From Bombardia bombarda (lineage: Eukaryota > Ascomycota > Sordariomycetes > Sordariales > Lasiosphaeriaceae): a stretch of DNA of 64,000 bases. Below are positions 10,663-23,676 of this stretch, piece after piece. The DNA is taken from positions 1,364,001-1,428,000 of the forward strand of contig JAULSR010000004.1 in the NCBI GenBank assembly GCA_030512295.1, in the 5' to 3' direction. The notes under the pieces are model-generated. The model saw nothing but the letters and a program-made list of their open reading frames with translations, was not told the DNA's origin and ran no database searches. Numbering within the stretch: position 1 is the first letter of the stretch; each line of letters begins with the position of its first letter. A program made the translations under genes and the position numbers.

Positions 10663-12862
10663 TTAGTGAAGCGAAGGCCTATTAACCAACGACTCGAGCT
10701 TGCACGGACCGGTGTTCGCTTGCAAACCCCCCCGTCCAAGCCCCCCATCATGGGAGAGAGAGTGATACCCCGAGTACCCCTGCTGCGGCTGTCCGTGAGA
10801 TACAGTCGGCAGTATTTGCCCCATGCCACCACCACCACCACCACCACCACCGCCGCCGCCGCTCCGGAACAGACTGGCAGGATGCGGCAGCCCTTCCAGC
10901 GGCAACACGGTAGGGGCGCCGATGTAGTGCTGGCCCATCTGCTGCGTGACAAACTCAGCCGGGGAATGAGCCTGTGGTTGGTGCTGCTGGGCCTGCTGCT
11001 GGTGGTGCTGCTGCTGCTGGTGGTGCTGCTGCTGCTGCTGGTGCGAGGTGAGAGAATACAAGGCTGTGCTTGCCGCGGCGGTCGTCCCCTGGTGCTGGTG
11101 TTGGTGGTGGTGTTGCTGCTGGTGTTGATGGCTCTGTGTCTGTGTCTGTTGCTGCTGCCACGGGCTCGTCGGGTACAGCCCGTTCGCAGCAGCAGCCGCA
11201 GCAGCGCTGTGGTACTCAGCAGGCGGGCTGAACAAGGACGACGACGGTCTGCGACTGGAATCGTGCGGGCTCGGCATCATGTCGTGCATCTGCACGGTGC
11301 CGCCGTGGGTCTGCAGCGCCGGCAGGCCGTCCATGTATGAGTGCTGTTCTGGACCGCCGAGGTCGGGGGTCATGACTGCTTGTGGGTACTGCTGGGTGGC
11401 GTCTCGGACCGCCGCGAGGTTGTTCATAAAGGTGACGCTGGGGAGGCTGGCAGCCTGGCTGTGGTTGTTGCCGTTGACTGAAGATATCATGGAGACGGGC
11501 CCTGTCGTCTTGGGGGAAGAGCCGTGTGACTGGTCGTCTTCGTCTTCTCCGTCGTCTTCGTATTGGTTGCTTGCTGGGTTCTTGCCGTCTGACCTGACAT
11601 ATACCATGGTGTTGGCGTCTGTGGAGGTCAATTGGTTAGCAAAGGAATCTTGATCTGTCTGGTATAAGGGGGGTAGCGCGCTGGCGAACCGACCCAAACA
11701 GCCTGCCTTGTACTTTTCCTCCTCTCGCGCGACCTTGAAAATCTCCTTCAGGAACGGCCTTCTCTTCAAGTTGTCCTCATTCTCCTTTCCGGAAAAGAAG
11801 CTAGATAGAGCGTCGTTGGTCACTTCTTCCAGCTTGTCGATGTTCAAGCCCAGCCTCTGAATATCAGAATGCTGCTTCTCGTTTGGTTCGACCAGCATTT
11901 TCAGAATGTGAACCAAGAGGTAGAGCCGTTCTATCACATCGTCAGTCTTGAGATAACTGCTTCAGTTGCATGATATTTTTGCGCAAAACATACCCTTCTT
12001 CCACAAGTGATCTGGCTCCTTGTGTCGCACTTTCTCATCCTTGTTCTTGCCCCACGGCTTCGGCCACCAGTTTGGAGCCATCTGGTCCGACTTCGTATAC
12101 GGATGGAGGGACTGTTTCTTGGGGGCTATGGTCTTTATCCAAGCCTTGGCGATGATCTTGCAGGCATTCTGCTGGCACCTCTGAAAGCGCTGGGTGTAAA
12201 AGTCCCACACCTCTGTCGCGTTGCCGATCTCGATGCCTCTCTTCTTGGCCACAATCACAGGCTGCTCGTCGTCGTCCAGGTCGTGCTGAGAGCTGCTCTG
12301 CTTCTTCCGTTTCCTAGTTCTGTGTGCCGAGCGTCCGCCATCGTACAGGTCAGTCGCCAGATCAGACCGGCGGTCCAGAGCACGATGACCGGCGTGGTAG
12401 ACATCGTCGTACGGGTATCCGGAGTCGTCATGAGAAGTACCAGTAGCTGTCAGGTTGGTCAGTTATCTGGACTGGAATATTTTTACTGTTGAGCCGTGCA
12501 TGGCGTGTCGGCTTACAAGACCTGGCAATCCTCTGGTAGCACAAGAACTCCTCCTTCTGGAAGATCATATTTATAGCATTCTCTGTTAAACCTTCAGGCC
12601 CCGAGAAATAAGCGACGTGGTTGTCTTGCAAAAGCACGGCGCAGAAATAGCCTTTAACATCAAGATGGCATTGCTCTCGCAGTGCTCTCTCGACCGTCTG
12701 GGAACAAGTCTGTCAATATACCATTGAGGGCCGGATCAAGGGGGCAGGTAAACATACCAGAGGAGGTTGTCTGATTCGGCTATCGTCTAGTATATGGTCA
12801 GACCTATTGGCCTGCCAGCGTTGTTGCGGATATGAGCCGCCCCGTAGCCAGTCATTAACCAT
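10663..12862 (-). CDS. DUF2841 / YDR124W-like helical-bundle protein with Q/H-rich tail
   Basis: Four exons: 12862-12758, 12697-12517, 12446-11994 and 11930-10663. They encode 668 residues from the ATG at 12862 (MVNDWLRGG). All junctions keep frame. The last intron uses a CTGAC branch site and a TAG acceptor at 11931-11933, joining KK to ERLYLLVHILKMLV. Residues about 168-262 form the DUF2841 helical bundle (VWDFYTQRFQRCQQNACKII, APNWWPKPWG, RHKEPDHLW). A basic RTRKRKKQ patch just before it looks like a nuclear localisation signal. The C-terminal half is low complexity: polyalanine, Q/H runs coded by CAG/CAC repeats, and a glycine run. The family is fungal, its role is not established, and a transcription-associated function is only an inference from the NLS and Q-rich tail. 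The very long flanking non-coding DNA resembles that of developmental regulators. Confidence 0.88.
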
Positions 12863-14467
12863 CGCTGCGTCCACGATGAGTCTAAGTGGCGAGTCTCGGT
12901 GCAAAGACGTCTGAGTAGACAGACGTATGTCCAAGATAAATCCAAGGCTGTGTATGGTTGACAACTACAGTCTGGAGAAGAAGTGGATATATATCGTATT
13001 GCTGTTATCAGAGCGTGGCGCTTGATGATGAAGTGAGCTTTTGAATAGAACCAGGATACACTGGCACGGGATATGTTGGTGAGACGACAGTCCGAGAAAC
13101 GAGGAATCGAGCGTGTCGACGATCAAGTACTTCTCAAGGTTGCCGTGTTGTTGGGAGCAGAAACGCGCTGCTGACCTAAAATGGAAACACAGGAGGCACC
13201 AAATAGGAGACGGAGGAGTTGGAAAAGACCAATGGGGGCCGGGTAATCGCTAGTAAAGGCCTAGCTGTGGGCTGTATGGATCAAACGGAGCTCGCTGTGT
13301 AGACAGGCGAGACAAGCAACAAAGGGAGGCGAGGGTGCGAAGGTTAGAGGCTGGGTCCAAAGTGTTTTCAGGTTATACAGATGTGGATACAGCGAGATTA
13401 TAGCCTCAAACAAAACGGATCATCAGCTTGTTGTGATTTCCAAGTTTGGGTGTCAGCTCCTTGATCCTTACAGTTTTTCTTTGTCTGTTGTGTGGCTATG
13501 AAACATCCGGATAGTTCAAGACTGTTTACCAGCGGGGAGTCTTGGCTTCTTATTTTCCTGGTTCCACCGTGTGCGTACAGGACGGACTTTTGGAGAGCTT
13601 GGAGGTTACTATGCGAGGGCGCTCCCTACATTGAGGCCGGCATCAGGCAGAATCTGGGAGAGATACTGCCTTCTGCGAGACAACAAGAGCCCTTGAGCGC
13701 AAGGCCTCTTTGAGATAGAAAGCGGTTGGTCAGAATGGTGATATAATCAAGGTGGGAAGGCAGAGAAGGTAGCGGGGGCCAAGTTACCTACCTAGATGCT
13801 AGTAGTATAGATGGTGGGTATAGAAGTGGGAATCAGTGTCAGCCGCTTGATCACTTGCTGGTTCTTGCAGGCGGGGTGAGCTGCTGAGTCGGCAGGAACA
13901 CTTGGTTGCCACAATCGAGTTTCCGAAGGTGACGGCAGGTGACGGCAGAGAGTAGATTAGGTGGTGGTAGCAGGAAGGGAGAGGCTGACGAGCACCCGGT
14001 TTAATAATTTTCTGGGGGAATCAAGGGGTCTGGCCAGTTTATCTCCCAACAGGAGGGTCTCTTTCTCCTACTGTCTAATTAATTGGCTCTAACTCTCCGA
14101 GCGGCGAGTCTGGCCTCGGTAGCCCTGACAAATTCAACTGGTAGAGGAGGGGAGTGCTTTGATTCGAACAAGATCTATCCAAGGGACCCGGAGAGTGCAG
14201 AGTTTGGTGGAGCTACTATGATTGGGTCAGAGTCATAATAGTCAAGAGATGAATGCCCGACGTGTTTCAAGAGTGGTCTGAACGTCGGTCAGTGTTGGTA
14301 CGAGAGGCTTGACGAGGGGAGGGGGATATCAATGAATAAAAGGTTTACGGGTATTGTACACGAGCCGATGAAAGAAGGGAAAACCATACAGGATACAGCA
14401 ATCGTTCAGGCCGCCCAAGAAAGTATGCAAGCAACACTCCCTGCCTGCATTGAGCTGCAATGGTAAG

Positions 14468-14511
14468 ATGGGTTCAAGGATGGGCTCAAGGATGGGCTCA
14501 AGGATGAGTCT
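14468..14511. repeat. 12-bp tandem repeat, about 3.5 copies
   Basis: The unit GATGGGCTCAAG is repeated with single-base variants in the gene-poor region. Confidence 0.85.
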
Positions 14512-14866
14512 AGGGGAGATCCATGGAGTTGCCATGGGCTGGGTGGCTTTACAGTGACCACTTAGAATACGAAGGAGTGCCACTGGACGCACGCACCGGG
14601 ATAAAGTGCACCGCGAATACGGAGAAGAATTTCACAGGACAAGCTCGAGTCAAGATATGTTTGTCAAGCCTCTCTTCTTTTTCTCGACCGGCACTGACCG
14701 GCTGGCAGCCAGGGGGTGATTAAGTTAGCAGGCAAACCCTCAAGCTCCCTCGTAGCTCAGAGCCACGGGCCGTGGAGGAGTTGCTGAAGTGTGATTCGGC
14801 AGACCTTTGGCTGAAGCAGTATCGCAGTCCAGCTCCAAGTACCATGTACCTGGGCTGCCACGTCGG

Positions 14867-14955
14867 GAGGTAGGTGCTTGTAGTGTGGTGTGGTAGAGAG
14901 GTAGGTGCTTGTAGTGTGGTGTGGTAGTGTGGTAGTGTGGTAGAGGGTGGTAGTG
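14867..14955. repeat. 31-bp direct duplication followed by GTGGTAGT repeats
   Basis: A unit beginning GAGGTAGGTGCTTGTAGTG is duplicated head to tail (14867 and 14898), then continues as short GTGGTAGT repeats. Confidence 0.9.
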
Positions 14956-17900
14956 TGCGAGTGTGCCAGCAATAACTCGGGAGCAAGGGCAGAGATCATG
15001 ACTGAGCTTGGTCCGTATATACATCTGGCACTGTATATGCAGTGCTACAGAACCCCCTGCTGCGACTGTATAATGAGCCGACATGGCAGAGAGGACTTTT
15101 CTTGGCTGCATCAATGGCCACCAGCGGCTCTGTCAGCCCTGAGATGGGCGACATACCTGGGTGCGGTACCAAAGAACGTTCTAGGTATCTTTCTTGTATG
15201 TAGCGAGGAGTAGGAAGTATTTTACTCGATGGGACGAGGGGGCTGGACTAGGGTTGTTGAACGCCTTTCCGCCTCAGCCCTTCCGCCCGCGTCAAGAATA
15301 TTGTGTAAGTGTATGGGTGTCTGGGTGTCTGGGACTCTGGGTATTGGTCCCAGAGTCGATGAATTCTGTCCCGTTATCAACGCCATGAGCGCCTGCCGCT
15401 TGGCTGCCGGCCTTGGTTGCCACCTAAGGACTATTGCTAGTCAGTACACACATACCCAGATATAGGGCAACCTGAAATCGGTTGAATCAGTAGACCAAAG
15501 ATGGATCATAGACCATGACGGTCATTTTTTTGTGTAAACGATAGCATGACAGAGACAGTACTGTATACGCGTAGTCGCTATGCACTGTTTGTTAGGCGTT
15601 ATGGGAAGAGCTTCCTTGTTCATGACAGGGGCACCGAGAATAGAAAACAACAGGGACAGAAACTCTCTCCCCAAGATTGAGCTCGGCTAGGACGAATAGT
15701 GCAGCTTGACGTTTCCCGGCATTCCTTTTTTTTTTACTGTGTATGTGAGATATCCAGTACTGTGTTATGTTATTCCGCCGTACGCAGTAAGCATTGGCTA
15801 CATGCAAGCCTTGCTCATTCTGGTGGCCTTCTCCACTTTGGACAGCACTTCTACTGGATGTCAATAAAGATGTTGGCTGTTTGTTGGCAAGGATCGAAGG
15901 CGCTAATTACTGCACAAATCCGTCCCAGGCCATATCAGTACAGACAGTCCTCCATACCTACCTTTCTCGATTCCCACATCGAACCTATCGACGTGAGCAC
16001 AAAGTAGTCGAGATATTAGCACACATACCACATGTGGGGAAGATAGCTTGGAGAATCGCCCAGGCCCGCGTAGTTTCTAAGCGTCTCTGATCTGAACCAA
16101 GTAGTTATCCTACACAGGCTTACTGTGTATAGGTTAGTTACTAACTTGGGTACAAGACTGAAAATAGTCTACGATGTTAGGCTGCGTATTGGGCTCTTCC
16201 GTTCTCATGTTTGTAGAAGGAAGAAAAAAACGAAGAGGGGAACGGAGTAAATAAGAGAGAGAGAAAAAGAGAGAAATGGAGCGATAGGTCAGTCATCAGT
16301 CTACTGTGCATGCCAAGCACCACCAATACCTGGGTACATTCATACCTAAACTCCGGCGGGGTTGGAGTGGTGTAAAGGTATGTCGGCCTGCCGAGATTTG
16401 GTTCTCCTCCTTTGGGCAGTCGTTGCAGAGGATACTATTATTTATCGACAGTTAGTAGGACATCTTAGGTACTATTAGTATCAGAAGATGACTGAGAGGT
16501 CTCACAGCACTTGATGTCTTTGACACTGCCGATACACTCAGCTATTAGTGTCCAGCAAGATCATTCGGGATGCCTAGGTAGATTCCAATCCTCATGCATT
16601 CAGTAAGATAGGACCAACAGCCAAAATTTCGTTCAATGTTCACGACGCGGGCTAAAGGGAGCAAGACGGTGAACTGCCATTCAAGTTAGTGTCCTCGGAT
16701 CTCGCGCAATCGGCATGGATACAGAACCATATATGGTGCAATATGGCGGTCAGTCGCTGCGACTTGCGGCATATGCATTTCAACCTATGTCTTGTTCTCA
16801 GCATCCGATGCAGATTGGATTGCTGTTCCAGAACACATCAAAACCTGCGGTGTGCCCTTGCTAAGTCTCGTAAAGATCGAGGTCGCAAATGCGCTGCTGG
16901 CAGCCTTGTACTCTGTGCTATTGTAAGACTGGATAATTCGATGACCAACGATTCTCGCGTTTCACGACCATTGTTTCTCCTGTGAATAGTTCAACAATGA
17001 GTGACTGCTTTCCACATCATTTGCGGAGACAGCCGTATTGATATTGCAAGGGATGTGGCTAGATTTGGAGGCTCAATGTCAGTCTTCCCCTCGATTTGGC
17101 CTCGTGTATCCGTCTACGAATACTCGCTGCGCTTTCTGAGGGCCAATTGATATGCGCCGACTCTGTCATGGTTTCTTCACCCATCAACCGCAATGGACGT
17201 ATAATATTCGAGTCATTGTAAGCGCCAGCATTACCAAACCGATGCTGGCAATAGCTACCTGGACGAACGGTGAGTATTCGTGTCTCTTGTATGGGCCTTA
17301 TCGCCCCACCAGCCCCTTAAACCATGGGTGCAGCTATGGATTTATAGAACGGACACTGTACGGGGAGCAATGAGACAAGTCCGTACATGTACCATACACA
17401 CCTATTTTGAGCACAAGCAGACCCAGCTGGCCTTCTTTCTAAGTCCACTGGGTTTGACATGCAGTGCCGTGCCTGTCTGATCAATCTCGCATACTTCCTT
17501 GTATTTGCAAGCGTCCCGTAAGATATTCGTCATGTACGGTCTCTCAGCACTTGACTGGCTTGAGAGCCCAATGCAGACAGATTTTCAGTGAGGGAGCAAA
17601 AACACGGAGCTATTTCCCCAATTGTTGGAGAGAGAGGCGGAAAAGACCGAACGAACCGCATTGCTACGCTCGGTGTTGAAGAGCGCAAAGAAAGAAAAGG
17701 AAAAATAAAAAGGAAAACCTTCTCATCTCGGGTCACGGTACGACTCTGCCGGCGGGGCTATGTGGCGGGGATGGCGTCTGGTGGAAAACATGTTGTGACA
17801 ACTGGCTTCGATCAAGTGGCTTGGCGTTGGAAGGGTCTCGAAAGCATAGGGGCAGCCTCCAGGCTGCGAGAGTTGACACGAATCGGGCGAGTTGCAGTCT

Positions 17901-20900
17901 TGCCCGATTGTCGACTCGGTAGAGGTACCCCACCCAACTCGTCAGGCAAGCGATCGTGAAGCCGAATCTTAGATCCGCGGCGTCAGGATGTAAACAAGAG
18001 TGGGTGGGCACGTTTCCGCGTTGAAATAAGTCCAAGTCGAGCGTGGTGCAGGCAATCAATCCGATCGAATGGCCGATGTGAAAGCGCTCGATCATTGGGC
18101 GGCCACGTTGACCAGAAGCAAGGATTTTTGAAATGTACATTCTGCTTCCATGCTCAAAGAGTAGCATTATGTAGCAACAAGGTGTGGAAAGAAAATGCTG
18201 AAGCAAATGGTGAATACCTATCCATGGAGGTGCCAATGAGTGCGGCGGTGACTTCTGGAGGGGCACACAAGCCTGTGCATGCTATTAAATCACCACACCC
18301 ACAACCCTTCGGATCACTGTCCAATTGTGCGTGTTAAGGAAGATAGCAGATGGTGCGTCTCGTCGAGGCCTTCGAGACACCAAACTCGGTGGAATAGTGA
18401 CGACGCAGGACAGAATATTGGGAAAGATGATGTTTGTTCAGCTTACCTAGTTCAAATCATTTGAAGTCCTGGGCGGCACTGGCATTCTCCCAGCTGGAGG
18501 GACTGGTTGAATTAGAGTTTGAAAGAAAATATGAGCTAAACAGGAGTGACAGGCCCCACTTGCCCTCCACCGCACCTTCCATGGCTTGAAGTTGAAGGTT
18601 GAGGTGATGAGCTGATCTGGTAGGCAAAGATGGGTAGGTCCTTCCGTTGTTTAGAAAAATGAACCATTCGACAAATTCTCATTTTCCCATCATCACCATC
18701 AAAATTTTGGCATTCCCAAATGACAGGTCCAGACAGCATGCTGCAAAGCCCTCTTCAAGTTAAAGTCGCATTCGAAAGTCTGTATCGATCCATCTCTGTC
18801 CACGGTCCGTGCACCGCTAGCAAACAGGCGACAGGCACGCCCCTGGAGCCCTGGGGTCACTCCCTGGACTCCCCTCCACACTCAACATGATGCGAAGGTC
18901 GTGTCCTGGTTGAGCTCTGCTAACCTGAATATCGAATAAAGTGCGTACATACCGTGATGCCTATCCCAGCCTTCAAACTCGTGAAATCCGTTTGCTTACT
19001 TGTTCTAAGCTCAAGCCGTAGTCACTACACTACCTATCTGAGCTCCTGAGCTACATCATTAGCCAACCCATGCAACCTGCATCTTGGTTCCGCAGACTTG
19101 GGTCGACAGGCACTTTCAATACCCATGTCGGAACCCTCGCACCAGCGACACACGTTTGCACCACCTCATGCTGAGAATTACTCAGTAACCCTGGCCTGAC
19201 TACCAACGTTTTCTCTCAGATAACGGCACAAATCAAAACATGGGAGTCACGGAGCCAGGCTTGCATTTTGCATTCTTTCATTATTCCCGTCCCTCCAGGT
19301 GCACTCCCGATAGCCCCCTCGTTTCTGGCCAAGCGCATATCAGGATACCAGCAGCCATGTCCGTTTCTGGTTCGGACTTGTCCTGAATCTGGACGTAACT
19401 GCGTCTTTGCACCCAGTGTGCATGGGTGAGTGTGTGTGCTGTGCCCCATGTAGACAGTGGTGGGGCAGCGAAGCTGTCTGTCTCGCCGGGAGCCTGTTGT
19501 CAGTTTTCTGCCACCCTCCACTGACTCTTGTGAGCCTCTAGCTATCCGTGTGTGTTCGTACCCGAGCCGTCCCAAGTCAAGTGGATGTTCCCGTCCCTCA
19601 TTCCCTGAAAGTTCGGTTTCACTTCCATCCGTCACTATTGAGTCGATCCGGCTTCTTTAATCACGATACACTGCTTTTGCGATTTGACGGAAGTTTAGGA
19701 GAAGTGACAACCATAGTATCGGGAAAGTCCCTGGCCCTATGGACTCTGTTGATAAGTTGGCCCTCCGTTGACGTCCATCTTGGACAAGACTGACCTCATT
19801 GATACCAGGATAGATCTCTGTGCCTCCAGGGGCTGGCAATAGCGGTAATTAGGCACATGTAAGCAAGGCTGGGGCTCGTTGCGTCTTGAGAGTGATGTAT
19901 TCTCAAGATCTTTCGTATATCCACCGACTCATCCTTACCACTTAATCAGACATGCTGGCTGGGGCCACACGGTTACTATACCCGTTCCCCACCATAAAGC
20001 CGCTGGGTCACCAAGCCGGTGCTGACAAACACATCCACAATCTCGATCAACTTGGCAGAGGACGATCATTAACTACGGACCCCTAGTTGACTGCTGCTTC
20101 CGTCTTGCCATCGTCGTGGCCGGGCAGGCATCTCGGGCGAGTTCAAGGAACAACCGGGCTACGATGTGACAATCTGTTGGAAGCTGCACATGGACGATGC
20201 TGATGCACTCGTATCTCCTCTTGCCTACCATATGCAGGCTATGGCAGTGTTTCACTTCAATACGTATGAAGCCTTCAGATTAGACATAGCACCATGTCTG
20301 TCTGACTCCGACCCCTCTTTTGCGGCGCCCTACAGATACCGCTTGTCCCCACCCCCAGACTTCACGAGCTCCCCCGACCCTGAGCTGCTGGGGTTGACGC
20401 GGCGCTTCAGCCGTCGGCTAAGCATGAGGCTACACAATCATTGCCATCATGGACGCAGCGCTATTCTTTTTTCAGATTCTTATGCATGCACTGCTGTCCT
20501 TGAACGTATTCATACCGATGCATGTCCTTGAAAGTCCAGGATCCTGCTTTGGTTCGCTGACCTCGTTTCGAATGGATATAGTGCATCCATCCTAGTCAAG
20601 AAGTGAGGGAGTTCTTTCGGCTCACACAAGGGACTTTTGTCTTGCTCAAGTCTTCTGGGACCTCTTTACTTTACTTTCAGTATAGGTAAAGAAGAGCGGT
20701 AGCAGTCGAGACAAACTGCCATTGCTCGAAAATCATGACATATTCAAAGGAAACTCAAGTGAGAATGGTGATCATACACCATAGCATGGATGGTAAGCCT
20801 TGCTGCCATCAACCCATCTTCCATTCCTTTCTTTTTAGGCATGAACGTAATCTCGTCCTCTTGGTATGTCTGTCTGCCTGCGAAAGAGAGAGGATAGGGA

Positions 20901-23676
20901 TCTTGTATACACCCGGTTACTTTGCATAGTAACTACCCTCTGTGCCGCCATCAACCCAAAAGCTCGTGATGAAAACTTCAACCAGTCCTCTTTCCTTTTG
21001 CGCTGATCGATCGGCACCCAGTTCTTGGCCTGATAAGAAAACGCGACAGACCACTCCCCCGCATGCGTACCTACGTTGTAGTTCCATACCTGCACATTGT
21101 CAGATTGGGTCCGTCGTGTCTTGTGCTCTTCTCACATCGTCATCTGTCGAATCCGCAAGCTTGCATGGACGAGCTATGATTGATCTATGCCTTGATACTG
21201 CTACGCATTGCGTTCAGTTGGGCTCGTATGTTTGCCGGCCATTGGTTTTTTGTGGTGGGTGTGAGCCCAATTTCTGCTTCTCCCGTGTACTGTAGCCGGT
21301 GCTGATGGACCCAGCGGCAGAACCAAGACAAGATGTGGTGGTAATGGCGGTGGCTTTTGCGTGTAACCGATAACCGTAGCGCCATTGGGCCGAGTTGAGC
21401 CCTACTGGCCCATCCACCAGACTCTTTCTCAAGCGCCTATAGGTAATGTTGAGATGCCTTCTTTCCCTTTGTGTTCTCGTACATAACTTTACGATGCGGT
21501 ATCAAGAAGCTACTATACGACGACCTCGATATTATGTCCGACCACCCAGCCAGATTCAATCATCAAAGCTACAATGTTACACCAAGATACAACCTATCGA
21601 CCGACACCAAGGCTACCAGTACCACCACGCTACTTTTATTGGTTCGCTCCGTTCGCATTTGCTTGCCTCTCCCTGTGTAATGGCGGAATAGAAAATAGCC
21701 ATGAGAATGATTCAACAAAATAAGCAAACAGTCGCCAAGCTGCCCGACCAAAAGACCATTCATGATATGATGATCACTTCACACGGAGCACCCTGCGTGA
21801 GTGTACGCACTAGGAGACATCAACCCAACAGGAACGATGGAATTTACCACCCAACCTGCCCCACCTTTTTCTCATATATCTTCCAATCAACAATTTGCAT
21901 CGTCACTTCCACCATCATTTCTACATCCCTATCTATCTCCAGCCCTAAATTCCGCCAATCTCCCCTGACCATTCATCCCTAGCGTTATCTCAACAACGCA
22001 CTAGAACCCGTTTCGAGAAGGACAAGGTGACGTGTGTGTATGTGTGTGTGGTAATCTAATCCCATCCATCAATCAATATCCACTACCAGATTGCCTGACC
22101 ACACCCAACCAAAACCAACATGACCTCAACCGCCACCCCCCCTCCTAATTACAACCCGCAACCACCAACCAGCCCAGCCTAGCCAGTAAGCCACCTAACC
22201 GGCTACTTAGCTAGCTCGCCAGCCCGTCAGATCCCCACACCACCCCCTTTTTCTCCATTCTCCCTTTTCTCCCCAGTCCCCACACACTTCTAGCCTAGCC
22301 TGCTAGCGTTCAATAACGACACGACTAGTGATCCACCTCAACCAAGCAAGTAACTAGAATAAACAAACAGCTGGGTAATTAACAACCGATCCCTGCATAC
22401 TCGATCCGACATCGCCATACACTCCAGCCCTGGTTTAATTGTTAGCTTGGTTCTTGAGACAGGGGCCCTGGTCAAAACTTGGGTTTGAGGCCTCAAAACA
22501 CCGTGGAAAGCGATTTCAACGCTGATAATTTGCTATACTACTCAACAGCAACAGCTCTATTCAGTAGATGCTTTTTAATTTCAAAAGAATAGGCCGTTTG
22601 GTCGTGAGGTTTGACAGTTTTGACCGGGACCTTCGTCTCCAGAACCGAGCTAACAATTAAACCAGGGCTGGAGTGTACTCCATCTTCCACAGACCCTCCA
22701 CCCGGCCGGCCGGCCGGCCGGGTTGCTTGGTACAGTATTCCGACGACACAAGCTTCTTCGCTTACCTTACCTCCCTTGCCTCCCCTAGTGCTCGCCGCCG
22801 CCGCCGCCGCCCAGGTGCAGCAGGACCCCTCGACCCCAAATACACGGGATATACGGGGATGGGGTACACGGCAGCTCAAATCGGTCACGAGACGAGATTG
22901 CTGACGGCGATGATGGTGATGATGATGTTCGCTGGGTCAGTAGATAGACAGGACGTGGTCGGCTAGTCTGGAAGTCTGAAGTTTGGATATCGCACTACTC
23001 TTACTGGATAGGTTCACACATGGATCCTTGCTGGCTGGCTGGCTGGAATCTCCATATTATTGCCGGCCTTTTCTCCTATTTTGGACTCCCCAGCATGCTT
23101 TTCATACCAGAACCAGGCTGGGGTTGCACACAGGTTTTTTCAGCTATCATGGTTGTACAAAAATTTGCAGTGGATGACGAATCTCCGATGCTATTTGCCT
23201 ACCAGGAATAGATAAGCCCATAATAACACTGCCAAACAATATTGTGCTTTCTTTTTTTTTCTTTCTGCATTGCATTTTATACAGTGCCTTGATAACCCCT
23301 ACCGAACAGTATGTCATCCCACTGTACCAGAGGTCGGTCGGTCTGTCTTGTTTACAAGAACCTCGCATTCCTTCCCCCTTCTTTTGTTGTTTTTGGCTAT
23401 GAGTGAGACATGGAGTGATGGGACATGGCGCCAGATACTGCGCGCTTCCCTCGCGCACCCGCCCGCCCCATTATTATCCATCAACCATCCAGTCTTTGCC
23501 TCCCGTGTGCATGACTCGTGGACATCAGACGGACGTTATCCTCCGCTCGGTCCGCCACCATCCACACATCCACGCACACACAACACACACCCACAGCAGC
23601 TACAGCCATAGAGACAAGAGCATTCAGTCAGACGGTCAGACAGACAGGCGCCACGCACATATCCGTGTACTCATGC

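Larger units (their letters stand above)
12863..23676. other. Gene-poor region of 10.8 kb, no protein gene supported
   Basis: Both strands hold only short ORFs of random-looking composition, with no recognisable domain and no convincing spliced gene. I scanned by eye for tRNA A/B boxes and transposon ends and found none. Visible structure is limited to short tandem repeats (14468-14511, 14867-14955), a pyrimidine-rich stretch (about 22030-22280) and GGCC repeats (about 22698-22720). It lies upstream of the DUF2841 gene and downstream of the ABC transporter, so it could carry a long 5' leader, distal regulatory sites or non-coding RNAs. Confidence 0.55.

Noticed and set aside
12863..23676. tRNA genes or transposon remnants in the gene-poor region
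   Set aside because: No A-box/B-box pair at tRNA spacing, no long terminal repeats and no transposase-like frames. GC content is not depressed as in heavily RIPped repeats.
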